In this document: piece after piece, positions 58,301 through 64,000 of the stretch | How the letters are laid out: each line of letters starts with the position of its first letter | Position numbering within the stretch: the first letter of the stretch is position 1 | The notes under the pieces: model-generated | Told to the model about the DNA's origin: nothing | Databases searched by the model: none | Seen by the model: the letters and a program-made list of their open reading frames with translations, nothing else | Translations under genes and position numbers: made by a program | Assembly (NCBI GenBank): GCA_022606425.2 | Contig: JAHDVF020000875.1 | Location: 558,001 to 622,000 of the forward strand | Reading direction: 5' to 3' | Source: Lepidostoma basale | Lineage: Eukaryota; Arthropoda; Insecta; Trichoptera; Lepidostomatidae | DNA: 64,000 nucleotides

Positions 58301-61117
58301 ACAACATGTCTTGTGATATCATCCTCTGGACATGCACATTCCAGTATCTTCTGCGTTGTTTTCCCCATCCTCTGCACATGCGCAATCCATTATGTTCTGC
58401 GTTGTCTTCCCCATCCTTAAGCAAATGAAATAACCTGAAAACAATTTAATTATCTTTGAATATTTTAAATCTCAGCATAATGTAGAATTTAATGGAGTGG
58501 AATGGAAAAGAAAGTAGAATTGCAACATGCAGATGCACCAATATGGCTCATTAACAAAATAATTTCAATCCCAATACACTGATCTAATTCCATTTTAACG
58601 AAGTTATTTTGCACGCTGCATTGGTAATTTTCGTCCCATCTCTGATCTGTTACTTTATTTTCCTAGAAATAAACGGAAAAAGTCATAAGAATTGTGTCAT
58701 TCATTCATATTGTAATTCATATTGTATATCATTAGAACTTTCTTACCGTTGCTGTGGTAATGTAACAATTTCCCTGACGAAAGTATGCGTATAAAGAAAA
58801 CGGCAAAATAGAATAAACTGAAAATATATTTATGAATTAGAAATATAAATATTATATTATACTTACGGAAGCAAGTTTCTTCACATTCTTTTAGAGAGCC
58901 TCGACGTTACTTTTAATCCCAGAAACTTCATAACCTAAAAGTACCGAAACTTCATACCTACAAAATATTACGACGTAGAAGAAGAGTTTGACAGTTCAGA
59001 GACCACGTGACCAATCGAACGGCTAGAATTCTAGAAAACGAATATCATTAAGTAATCACCGTCGAACGTAAGAGAAACGAATAAGTTTCAGCCACACGAA
59101 AAAATAAAATTTCGTTCATAACCTCAAAATGACGCGTTAAAATTATACTCGCCAAAATTAAGAAGTATAATTACCTGTCTACATTAATGTACATTAAAAT
59201 ATGGCCAATAAAATAGACTGTACCAATTAAACAACCAATTATTTTAGTACGTAATAAGTAAAACGTATTAAGTATTATACATCCCAAAGTAAAACGCAAT
59301 ATATTGGACTGTCAGAATGAAAAACACATTGTTGCCACTACACAAAATTACATGGAGACTGAATTCTCTCCAGACCGTATCAAACGAATATAGACTCAAA
59401 AGATTGATACTCAGGTGATACGAACATTAAGGTCTATATTCGTTTGCACTACGAAAATTTTCAATTAATTGATTAATTTATAAAGTTAATTAGAGCTCGA
59501 TTAATAACAAAAATATGCCTATGACGACCGCTGAATTCCACTTAGTCCATTCTCCAAATTTCAAAAGGATCAGCTCAGGAATAACCTCAGAAATAGTCGA
59601 CACACACCCGGAAGATTGCCTTTTATTTATATAGAAGATAGAAGATTCTATGGGAATTTGCACAATTCCTTGTCTCTTGTAATACTCTTCAACTGACGTT
59701 TTGGAGATCGTTGTAGATACCATTTTCATCTTGATGACTCATCTATTCTGAAGATAGAGACTGCAACGATTTTCAAAATGTTGGTAGAAAAGGATTATTA
59801 GAGGCATAGATGTACGCAAGATCTCAGAGATTATAAATAATATACAAATTTAAATAATCGTATGTATTAAAAATTATGAAAATGTTATAATTTTGCTAAT
59901 GCCTGCTTTTATATTATGTGTGTTGTAACAATTAGTTGGCAATATTTAAAAGTATTTGCTCTAAAAGTTGTTTCTGTTTCTGCTTCTCATGTCATCTCAT
60001 TTGTGCCGTTTTAGAAAAGAAAAATGGTCGGGGAATCAACTTCTACACAAGTACTGAGAGATCTGGAAATTTCCTTACGCACAAACCACATTGAGTAAGT
60101 TATCCTCAATCCACAGTATATGACGTAATTTCTAAATAATCTCATTCTGTATTTTTTTGTAACCACAATGTGACCAGCTGTGATTTTATTCAAACAAAAA
60201 TATTACATTAGCATCATGACAGACACTGGTTATCACCACATCAAACAACCTCATAATGTAATAGAAACAATAAGAACAAACCGAATGCATATTTAAAGTG
60301 AATGCAGTGTGAATGAAGCGCTATGAACAAAATAATGAAAGATTCATTGAGATGGTTTAGACACATGAAAAAAATTAATGGTAAAGAAAGTACATGTTAA
60401 CAATGTGAACAGAACAAGATGCAGAGGAAGACAGAGAAAAACGTGGTATGATCAAATCAATCACAAAATATCAGCCATGTGCAGAGTCACAATGACACAA
60501 TGTATGAATATTGAGGAAGCCAGAGAAGTATGTCAGGAAAAAATGGTGTACCAGTTTATTCTTCCTGCCCACATGTAGTGAATTTATTTGTACACATATC
60601 ATGTCAAAAATATTGAATGTCGGCCATGTGAGGAGTCGGAGAAATCAACGCACATACATGACACAATGTATGAATGTTGAAGATGCGAGAGAAATATGTC
60701 AGGAAAGAAAAGTGTGGCAGTCCATTCTTTCTGCCTACCCATTCAGTGAGACGGCGTGATGTTTAGTTAGTTAGTTCATGTCAAAAATATTTTTACAAAG
60801 AATAATTTTTTTTAATATTCCATTTTAATTTGATTGGTGGTCAATGTGTTACGGAGTTGGTTGGAGGTAGAAAAAAAATAGTTTATAAGGTTTACTGACA
60901 CTTTTTGTCTCAAGGCACCTAGAGATTTGATTTCTTCGCAATTTATTTTTGATTTTATAAGTGTCATTTGTTTCCAGGTGGGTACGGGAATTCTTGGATG
61001 AGAGGAATCAGGGCCTGGACGTGCTCGTGGACTACCTCAGCTTTCGACTGAGCATGATGTGCCACGAGCAGAGGATCGAGGAGTCCAGGACTGCCTCCAC
61101 AGACGGATTATCACAAA
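40223..61117 (+). CDS. Frl: Formin Frl (FMNL family), first four coding exons
   Basis: Exons 40223-40375, 53168-53338, 60015-60094 and 60978-61117 join in phase to 181 residues and one base of the next codon; the rest lies right of the window. Frl/FMNL formins nucleate and elongate actin filaments at the plasma membrane under Rho-family GTPases. Visible are MGLISS (Gly2 with Ser6, an N-myristoylation pattern usual for FMNL), then the start of the GTPase-binding/FH3 region: [93 protein letters not shown]. The [18 protein letters not shown] join matches fly Frl as I recall it. Intron 1 is 12.8 kb. Confidence 0.93.
40381..41019. other. Frl intron 1, left part
   Basis: AT-rich; nothing recognised. 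Confidence 0.35.
41020..41270. repeat. Foldback element
   Basis: The arms TCTTCTAGGAGTTTTATTAA and AATAAAACTCCTAGAAGACA are inverses. The inner stems (GGACATGTTTCGCCCTTCTA...) are partly decayed. Followed by ATGGAGTTTTACTACATTGT. Family members at 44240 and 53405. Confidence 0.8.
41405..42085 (-). mobile_element. Hairpin-tail LINE fragment
   Basis: 42083-41877 reads [39 protein letters not shown], a conserved block well before the C-terminus. 41412-41715 is the C-terminal end (GRPRK-type region, HVRSQ-type). The pieces are separated by a foreign insert at 41716-41870. Confidence 0.8.
41716..41870. mobile_element. Short insert with a hAT-like end
   Basis: TAGGTTTTCAAAGTGGGCAA, CGCCCCATTGTGGGCGTTTG and AGGGGGGCAGTAGAAG resemble one end of hAT-type non-autonomous elements. 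It interrupts the LINE. No second end or target duplication was confirmed. Confidence 0.4.
42086..42640. other. Intron sequence
   Basis: Nothing recognised. Confidence 0.35.
42841..43093. mobile_element. MITE (253 bp)
   Basis: The ends ATGAAGATTACAGGGGAAAA ACGAGGAATGTCAGT and, inverted, ATGAAGACTGCAGGGGAAAA ACAAGGAATGTCAGT are about 35 bp long. Outside them, TTTGCAGT-AAAAAAATGG-like blocks at 42660 and 43110 are also inverted relative to each other, suggesting an outer, older element. Confidence 0.75.
43150..44239. other. Intron sequence
   Basis: AT-rich. The block at 43673-43710 matches 12478-12515. Nothing else was recognised. Confidence 0.35.
44240..44470. repeat. Foldback element, least decayed copy
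   Basis: AAAACATCTGTTTTCTAGAA, GTTTTATTATATTTTATGTG and AATGACATGTTTCGCC are mirrored to the right with only a few differences (44390-44440). The loop of about 30 bases contains TCATCAAATGTCTGATAATG, itself partly symmetrical. Confidence 0.88.
44640..45019 (+). mobile_element. Hairpin-tail LINE fragment
   Basis: [20 protein letters not shown] and IEDVR with the tail CTGCCTACACCTTCGGAAGA. Decayed and missing part of the GRPRK region. Confidence 0.7.
45020..45400 (-). mobile_element. LINE 3' fragment
   Basis: The antisense frame reads [70 protein letters not shown] and GRRSPGR, with a GAAGAAGAA tail (+: TTCTTCTTCTT at 45023). Relatives at 22195 (-), 57222 (-), 58318 (-) and 61880 (+). Confidence 0.8.
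45401..45780 (-). mobile_element. LINE 3' fragment
   Basis: Reads [40 protein letters not shown] and [19 protein letters not shown]. Same family as 2410-2785. It abuts the preceding LINE with the same orientation. Confidence 0.8.
45891..46163 (+). pseudogene. Exon-like relic of an unidentified ORF
   Basis: An acceptor CATTAACATTTCAG and a donor GTGAGT (46164) enclose 90 codons open except for one TAA at 46057-46059. Reads [53 protein letters not shown], stop, [35 protein letters not shown]. The GRP-W-Y and R-LA-AGG pattern looks like a domain, but I do not recognise it with certainty. It is not part of Frl. It is probably a mobile-element gene exon. Confidence 0.35.
46388..46850 (+). mobile_element. 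Hairpin-tail LINE, decayed fragment
   Basis: TGGAGTTCTAATGCAAACCC, GATGGTTTGGACATATGAAA CGAATGGATGA, GAAAACATGGCACTTCCAAA and a damaged tail CTGCCTATCCATTCAGACGG follow the family order. Confidence 0.65.
47180..48481 (+). mobile_element. Deleted piggyBac element (1302 bp)
   Basis: The ends CACAATGTTGTCGGG and, inverted, CACATTGTTTTCGGG are flanked by TTAA at 47176-47179 and 48482-48485. Two internal AACGTAAAA-TACGTTTTTT blocks occur at 47195-47265. It encodes a transposase relic. Full piggyBac elements are about 2.4 kb, so roughly half is missing. Confidence 0.88.
47693..48166 (+). pseudogene. piggyBac transposase, N-end fused to C-end
   Basis: ATG at 47693 starts [20 protein letters not shown], an acidic N-terminus, and stops after 40 codons. 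In other frames come [32 protein letters not shown] and then [20 protein letters not shown] with [15 protein letters not shown] and stop at 48164-48166. That last part is the cysteine-rich C-terminal finger of piggyBac. The catalytic Asp core is deleted and at least one frameshift (about 48045) is present. Confidence 0.85.
48486..48765 (-). mobile_element. Hairpin-tail LINE 3' scrap
   Basis: AGGAGTAGGCAGAGAGAATG GACCACCACGC followed by the inverted end of the family. It stands head to head with the next entry. Confidence 0.65.
48766..48975 (+). mobile_element. Hairpin-tail LINE 3' scrap, opposite orientation
   Basis: TGATATAAACAGAACATGAA, GTGAAGAGTCAGAGAAATTT ACGTGTGTGCATGATAC and CTGCCTACCCTTCAGGAAG follow family order on the + strand. 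Confidence 0.65.
48976..49729. other. Intron sequence
   Basis: AT-rich; nothing recognised. Confidence 0.35.
49730..49968 (-). mobile_element. tRNA-derived SINE
   Basis: On the - strand: GACCTTCGTGGCCGAGTGGT AAGTGC head with a GGTCGATTCC B box, CAGTGTGATTGTCACACTGT, TTATTGTCACGTGAATTCTA-type body (inverse on +), ending GAGCGATTCAACA and an AAT-type tail. The head is the most complete of the four copies. Confidence 0.8.
50228..50310 (+). mobile_element. SINE-like element, 5' half only
   Basis: GCCTATTGGTGGGGATGAGG, GGCGAAAAGAGAAGGATGGA GTGCCA. The hairpin tail is missing; jockey-like sequence follows. Confidence 0.6.
50330..50700 (+). mobile_element. jockey/CR1-like LINE, C-terminal fragment
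   Basis: [32 protein letters not shown], then [18 protein letters not shown] and [15 protein letters not shown]. This is the standard 'xQNKAxRxI' C-terminal region after the reverse transcriptase domain. One stop at 50446. Confidence 0.8.
51252..51520 (-). mobile_element. LINE 3' fragment
   Basis: Same order as 2410-2785 and 45401-45780: GAAGAA tail, then the KIEGRRG-type block (GAGGGTCGACGAGGTCTTGG inverse) and the [16 protein letters not shown] block. It has several frame breaks. Confidence 0.65.
51590..51833 (+). repeat. ~215-bp dispersed repeat, second copy
   Basis: Runs from ATTACGAAACGTCAAATACT to TTCAAATACGTAGGGTGGTT. It is the inverse of 34657-34890 with scattered differences. Confidence 0.75.
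52300..52440 (-). mobile_element. Hairpin-tail LINE fragment
   Basis: ATTCCTTCCTGATATCGGCA, AATCTCATCTCTACTGAATT and TATTCTGCTCTTATCTTTC match the inverted internal segment seen at 26680-26800 and 31430-31520. Confidence 0.6.
52608..52840 (+). mobile_element. tRNA-derived SINE, best preserved body
   Basis: GTGGTCGAGTGATAAGTGG head, a perfect B box GGTTCGATTCC at 52660, the body TTTGGTCTGGTGCAGAATTC and the end GAGCGATTCAACA with an (ATA)n tail. It is about 230 bp long and lies in Frl intron 1. Confidence 0.88.
52841..53080 (+). mobile_element. Hairpin-tail LINE fragment
   Basis: GCAGTAGAAATGATATCCCT TAGACGAATGTG, AAAATAATGGTCATTAAGAC GGCTTAGACACATGAAAA. It follows family order but lacks the C-terminal end. 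Confidence 0.6.
53168..53338 (+). CDS. Frl: Frl exon 2
   Basis: Acceptor GTTTTCTCACAG, donor CGG/GTGAGT at 53339. 57 codons, phase 0 on both sides. Reads [35 protein letters not shown] and [18 protein letters not shown]. Confidence 0.95.
53405..53660. repeat. Foldback element
   Basis: TTTTCTGGAAGTTTTATTAT and AATAAAGCTTCTAGAAAACA are inverses, with inner stems TTCTAAGGTATTATCAAATG / CATTTGATAATGCCTTGAAA. Followed by AGAGTTTTATATCATTGTTC as in the copy at 44240. Confidence 0.8.
53661..54528. other. Frl intron 2, left part
   Basis: AT-rich; short scraps only (TTGGTAGAAGTTCATTTTG at 54338 matches 1395 and 39280 inverted). Confidence 0.35.
54529..55190 (-). mobile_element. RTE-type LINE 3' end
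   Basis: On the - strand 55190-54960 reads [44 protein letters not shown], the RTE C-terminus. It is followed by about 400 bp without a frame and the terminus GCCGGGTCAGCTAG at 54529. Copy of the element at 23255-24340. Confidence 0.75.
55425..55590 (-). mobile_element. SINE-like element with the LINE hairpin tail
   Basis: On + it begins with a CTAA repeat tail, then CATCACGCCGTCTCCCCGAA, GCGGCACTCCATCCTTCTC, and ends ATCGCCACCAATAGGCATC. It is a full-length inverse of the copies at 8505 and 15222. The hairpin reads CACTTTCGGGGAG. Confidence 0.78.
56060..56225 (+). mobile_element. Hairpin-tail LINE, 3' scrap
   Basis: Begins [20 protein letters not shown] and VEEARE, with tail CTGCCTACCCCTGTGGGGAA ACGG and a TTTG tail. 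The protein end is nearly intact. Confidence 0.75.
56315..56440 (+). repeat. Inverted copy of the RTE 3' region
   Basis: AATCACGATCGTAGAAACTT, ATGTGAATTTCATGGACAAC and ATTGTTTATTGATA are the inverse of 54795-54928 with only a handful of differences. Confidence 0.75.
56500..57175 (-). mobile_element. jockey/CR1-like LINE, C-terminal fragment
   Basis: [59 protein letters not shown]-like and [10 protein letters not shown] in one frame of 107 codons. It belongs to the same broad group as 50330-50700 but is clearly a different element. Confidence 0.82.
57222..57905 (-). repeat. Left copy of a ~0.6-kb direct duplication (LINE-derived)
   Basis: CATCCTCTGGACATGCGAAC through CAGCATAATGTAGAATTTAA, then AATTGCAACATGCAGATGCA and ATATCATTAGAACTTTCTTA recur in the same order at 58318-58800. 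The first part codes antisense for [15 protein letters not shown], a LINE C-terminal scrap. A stretch of about 150 bp (57395-57545) is present only in this copy. Confidence 0.75.
58318..58800 (-). repeat. Right copy of the direct duplication
   Basis: Carries the same blocks as 57222-57905, shorter by the segments noted there. Start-to-start distance is about 1.1 kb. Confidence 0.75.
58801..59479. other. Frl intron 2, unassigned part
   Basis: AT-rich; nothing recognised. Confidence 0.35.
59480..59650 (-). mobile_element. RTE-derived repeat, far-end fragment
   Basis: GTTAATTAGAGCTCGATTAA, TCAGCTCAGGAATAACCTCA and GATTGCCTTTTATTTATATA match 24030-24190 of the element at 23255, here without a GATA array (only GAAGATAGAAGAT). 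Confidence 0.75.
59685..59800. repeat. Copy of the repeat at 14745
   Basis: ACGTTTTGGAGATCGTTG and, inverted, CTGCAACGATTTTCAAAATG flank CATCTATTCTGAAGATAGA. Confidence 0.5.
60015..60094 (+). CDS. Frl: Frl exon 3
   Basis: Acceptor TGCCGTTTTAG, donor GTAAGT at 60095. Codes for [20 protein letters not shown] and LRTNHI with two bases of Glu. The ATG at 60024 is internal. Confidence 0.93.
60290..60590 (+). mobile_element. Hairpin-tail LINE fragment
   Basis: [48 protein letters not shown] and QFILPAH. The hairpin tail is lost at the junction with the next copy. Confidence 0.75.
60600..60775 (+). mobile_element. Hairpin-tail LINE fragment, tandem neighbour
   Basis: [50 protein letters not shown] and stop, then GTTTAGTTAGTTAG. 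It is the cleanest protein end of the family in the window. Confidence 0.85.
60978..61117 (+). CDS. Frl: Frl exon 4
   Basis: Acceptor TTTGTTTCCAG, donor CAAA/GTGAGA at 61118. Codes for [40 protein letters not shown]. It ends one base into the next codon; no following exon was found in the window. Confidence 0.93.
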
Positions 61118-61349
61118 GTGAGATAATGTTTATATAATAATCGGTAATATTTATTGTTTTGCACACTAAGCTGTGTAATACGTTTAACATTAACACCCAC
61201 TGAAGTTGATTAAAAGAATCCAATTCTCATTAATTACTGCCAAATAGGATTTATCATAGCAAATAGGAGTTGGACTGGGTTGGGCTGCCTTTGGTAAACT
61301 AAGACATGTATTTGAAAATGATGAAATACCGGTTTTCTCAAAAGAAAGG

Positions 61350-61800
61350 TCTACGATATGTGTATACTGCCCATGATGACATACGGACTAGAGACGACAA
61401 CTCTTACAGCAAAAAGTTTCCACAGGCTCAAGTGTACACAGAGGTCCATGGAAAGACAGATACTTGGTGTGAGCTTGCGTGACCGCATAAGAAATGAAGA
61501 AATCAGACGCCGCACCAGGGTTGCTGACGTCATGGACCGAGTGGCAAAATTGAAATGGCAATGGGCTAGACACTTGGCTAGACAGGGTGGCAACAGATGG
61601 GCACCCAGGATACTCAGTTGGAGACCATGGGAAAATAGGCGAAGTGTCGGAAGGCCACCGATGAGATGGACCGATGATATTATCAAAAGAGTCGGAAAAC
61701 CTTGGATACAAAGGGGGCAGGATAGAGACGAGTAGAAGAAATTGGAAGAGGCCTATATGGAGGGAAGAAGGCTAGCAAAGAAGAAAAAGAAGAAGGATTT
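61350..61800 (+). mobile_element. RTE-type LINE, C-terminal fragment
   Basis: A 125-codon frame reads ILPMMTYGLETTTLTAKSFH, RSMERQILGVSLRDRIRNEE, IRRRTRVADVMDRVAKLKWQ, SVGRPPMRWTDDIIKRVGKP W, then KKLEEAYMEGRRLAKKKK-like. Typical RTE/BovB-type reverse transcriptase end with an AAGAAG tail. It lies in Frl intron 4. Confidence 0.88.
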
Positions 61801-61879
61801 ATCAATGTTAGGTTAGATTGTGAACCAAGTAAGGTTAAGGAAATTTATGAATCAGGTTGTGTTAGGTCAAATTAGATTA

Positions 61880-62352
61880 AACTAGTTAGTTTGGTTTGAA
61901 CGTTGTGGCTGGCTGCTTGACGAATGCTGTTTGGAAAAATAAAAATACGCTAAAGGAGAGCAAAATTCGAATCTACAAGACATGCGTATGTTCTATAATG
62001 ACATATGGAATAGAAAAGAGAGCTGACACCATCAGAACAAAAAGTGTCCTAAGAACCCCAGAAATGAAGACTCTCCGTTCCTTTGCTTGAACGACACTCC
62101 GAGACAGAATAAGAAATTCTGAAATAAGAAAGATCTGCAATGTAGAAGATGTCGTGCGATGGGGAAGACTGAGAAGACGCTTTTGTAGAGATCATGTGGA
62201 AAGAGCATGTTCTGAAAGAGTGATCAATATAGCCGCAAATAAAGTACCAACAGGAAATGGACCGGCAGGAAGACCACCTAAAAGATGGCGAGACAGTTGG
62301 ACATCTGTATCCCAGGAACAGGCTCCGAGAAATAACAGGACACAGTCCTAAA
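61880..62352 (+). mobile_element. LINE C-terminal fragment
   Basis: VVAGCLTNAVWKNKNTLKES KIRIYKTCVCSIMTYGIEKR, then [43 protein letters not shown] and a stop at 62349-62351. One frame break at about 62090. Same group as 45020-45400. Confidence 0.85.
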
Positions 62353-62561
62353 TAAAGCAGAAGAAGTTTGGTTGGGTTTTATCATGTTAGAGTCTGATTT
62401 AGATTACGCGATACAAATTTGAAAACATTTGTTTTAGGTGAGATTATAAATATGTTTGATCAAATCATCTAATGGAGAAAATGATAACATATAATCCAAA
62501 CCAATTTGTTATGAAACATCATTTGATAATAGTGTAACTAATCTATATGATCTGGACCAGG
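62353..62561. other. Unassigned intron sequence
   Basis: Nothing recognised. Confidence 0.3.
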
Positions 62562-62660
62562 GGTGGCGAACCTTTTTATTCAAGGGTTCCCAAAATTATA
62601 CTTCATTTTTGAAAATAATCTTTTCTTGTCACATAGAAAAGAAAATATACGTATAGTACC
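62562..62660 (+). mobile_element. Solitary hAT-type end
   Basis: CAGGGGTGGCGAACCTTTTT is the common terminus of several hAT families (consensus CAGGGGTsGGCAAACyTTTT). No matching inverted end was found to the right, so only a fragment is claimed. Confidence 0.5.
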
Positions 62661-62894
62661 AATGATTTTAATATTTTCATCTTTGTGAGATATATATTTT
62701 TTTTATCATTTTGTGGTTTTTAATTATACAGACGCTGTAGATAAATCTTTTCCAAGACAATTTATCATATCTGATTTGATCCAATATATTGAAGAAATTA
62801 ATAACACCACTTTCACAAAACAAAGTAAATAATTAACAGAAAATAGCTCTAGTGATATTGAAACCAGTTGGTTCCCAAATACAAATTAACTGCC

Positions 62895-63190
62895 GCACTT
62901 TTCTTTCCTGACATATTTTTCTCGCTTCCTCAATATTCATACATCATGTCATGCATGCACGATTCCTCACGTGGCCGACATTCAATATTTGATTTATTTG
63001 ATCGTGCCACATATTCTTCGGTCTTCCTATATTTCTAGTTCCATTTATATCGTTGACATATATATTTTTTACCATTCTTTCTTCATTCTCTCCATGTGTC
63101 CAAACCATCTTAATGATCCTTTCATTATTTTGTTCATAACATCATCATTCGCACCGCATTCACTTCTTATATTGTGTTTTGTTTATTTAT
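62895..63190 (-). mobile_element. Hairpin-tail LINE fragment
   Basis: TTCATACATCATGTCATGCA, CACGTGGCCGACATTCAATA TTTGATTTATTTGATCGTGC and TCATTATTTTGTTCATAAC are inverses of family blocks seen at 31200-31400. The hairpin tail is missing. Confidence 0.75.
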
Positions 63191-63779
63191 TTTATATATG
63201 TTTTAAATATTTATTTTATGTAAGTGTTTTAAATTATTTTTAATAATGTTACACCACAAATTAAGTGCTTTATACAAAAGTATAGTTACAATCTTATTTT
63301 TCAGTTAAAATGTCTCTAAATTGCTTTGCCATTTTAATAAAATACAATATTCAAACCTTTTCATTAATAATTCTCCGCTTGTCACTGAGTGATAGGTTCC
63401 CCTCCCCTGACCTACACCATGCCAATGTTGATGGGCTATGTTTATGTGTGGCACACAAATAAGCAGCATCCTTTTCAAGTGGGTTTAGAGTTGTCCTGCC
63501 TAAATTATATTGTGATTCATTCGCATTTATTTATGGATGTTGCTGAGGGATCTTCTTATTTCTTGTGTTGACTCACGACTCTGCTGCTCAACACAGCGGT
63601 TTCCTATCTTTCATTATCCGGAACACGCTCTCCACATTTCGGATGGATCTGCTATATTTAATATAGAACTAGGCCATCTGGCATGATGACACATGATTTA
63701 TCACAACCATATTTAATAGATAACTAACTATTGCATTCACACTTATTTCTGAACAAGAGTTAACTGTTATGAATATAAC
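63191..63779. other. Unassigned intron sequence
   Basis: Nothing recognised. ATGTTACACCACAAATTAAG at 63246 resembles 15106-15125. Confidence 0.3.
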
Positions 63780-63870
63780 CAACTAATTAACCATCACGCC
63801 ATCTCTCCGAAGGAGTAGGCAGAAATAATAGACTGCTAAACTACTCATTCCTTACATAATTCTCTGGCTT
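63780..63870 (-). mobile_element. Hairpin-tail LINE, terminal scrap
   Basis: AACTAATTAACCATCACGCC, ATCTCTCCGAAGGAGTAGGC AGAAAT is the inverse of the family 3' end. Confidence 0.7.
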
Positions 63871-64000
63871 CCTTAACCCTCCCTTCCCCGTGATGGGTAT
63901 CTTCTACACATTGCTTCTAAGAATCATCAATATCTCTATAAATATAATAAATACAAGGTTAAGATTTTAGGTATTTCATAATGTATTTACGCATTGATTA

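Noticed and set aside
61350..62352. Two candidate host genes with 65-125-codon frames
   Set aside because: Both read as C-termini of RTE-like reverse transcriptases ([22 protein letters not shown]) with frame breaks.

Overview
This is a nuclear stretch from an insect, most likely a moth or butterfly. The evidence is AT-rich sequence, spliced genes with GT-AG introns, GC-rich exons standing out of AT-rich introns, and a dense mix of LINEs, tRNA-type SINEs, DNA transposons and MITEs. The lepidopteran placement is an inference from the repeat types, not a proof.

Three protein genes lie on the + strand. (1) At 338-4271 are the last five coding exons of a SMARCAD1/Etl1-type SNF2 chromatin remodeller; the first part lies left of the window. 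(2) At 20355-36884 is a complete eight-exon gene for a 485-residue MIF4G-domain protein of the CTIF/MIF4GD type, with GC-rich 5' leader or promoter sequence between about 16.1 and 20.35 kb and a 3' UTR reaching about 38.4-38.8 kb. (3) From 40223 to the right edge are the first four coding exons of the formin Frl (FMNL family), with a 12.8-kb first intron. All exon joins were checked for splice sites and phase, and reading frames stay open across every join. A 70-codon GC-rich reading frame on the - strand (14048-14260) looks like a terminal exon of an unidentified gene.

The rest is a transposon landscape. Elements with recognisable ends are a deleted mariner (3471-3930), a PIF/Harbinger-like MITE (7737-7955), a Tigger/pogo remnant (9872-12072) with a Kolobok-like element nested in it (10338-11818), a 929-bp hAT derivative with a perfect 8-bp target duplication (32285-33213), and a deleted piggyBac (47180-48481). 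A Tc1 C-terminal relic lies at 25740-26070. Non-LTR retrotransposon 3' ends fall into at least six groups. The commonest group ends in a short hairpin with a UUCG loop, and a non-coding SINE-like family (8505, 15222, 50228, 55425) carries the same tail. Several long, near-perfect palindromes (foldback elements) also recur.

The three genes have no evident shared pathway (chromatin remodelling, translation, actin assembly). No operon, CRISPR array, rRNA or functional tRNA gene was seen.
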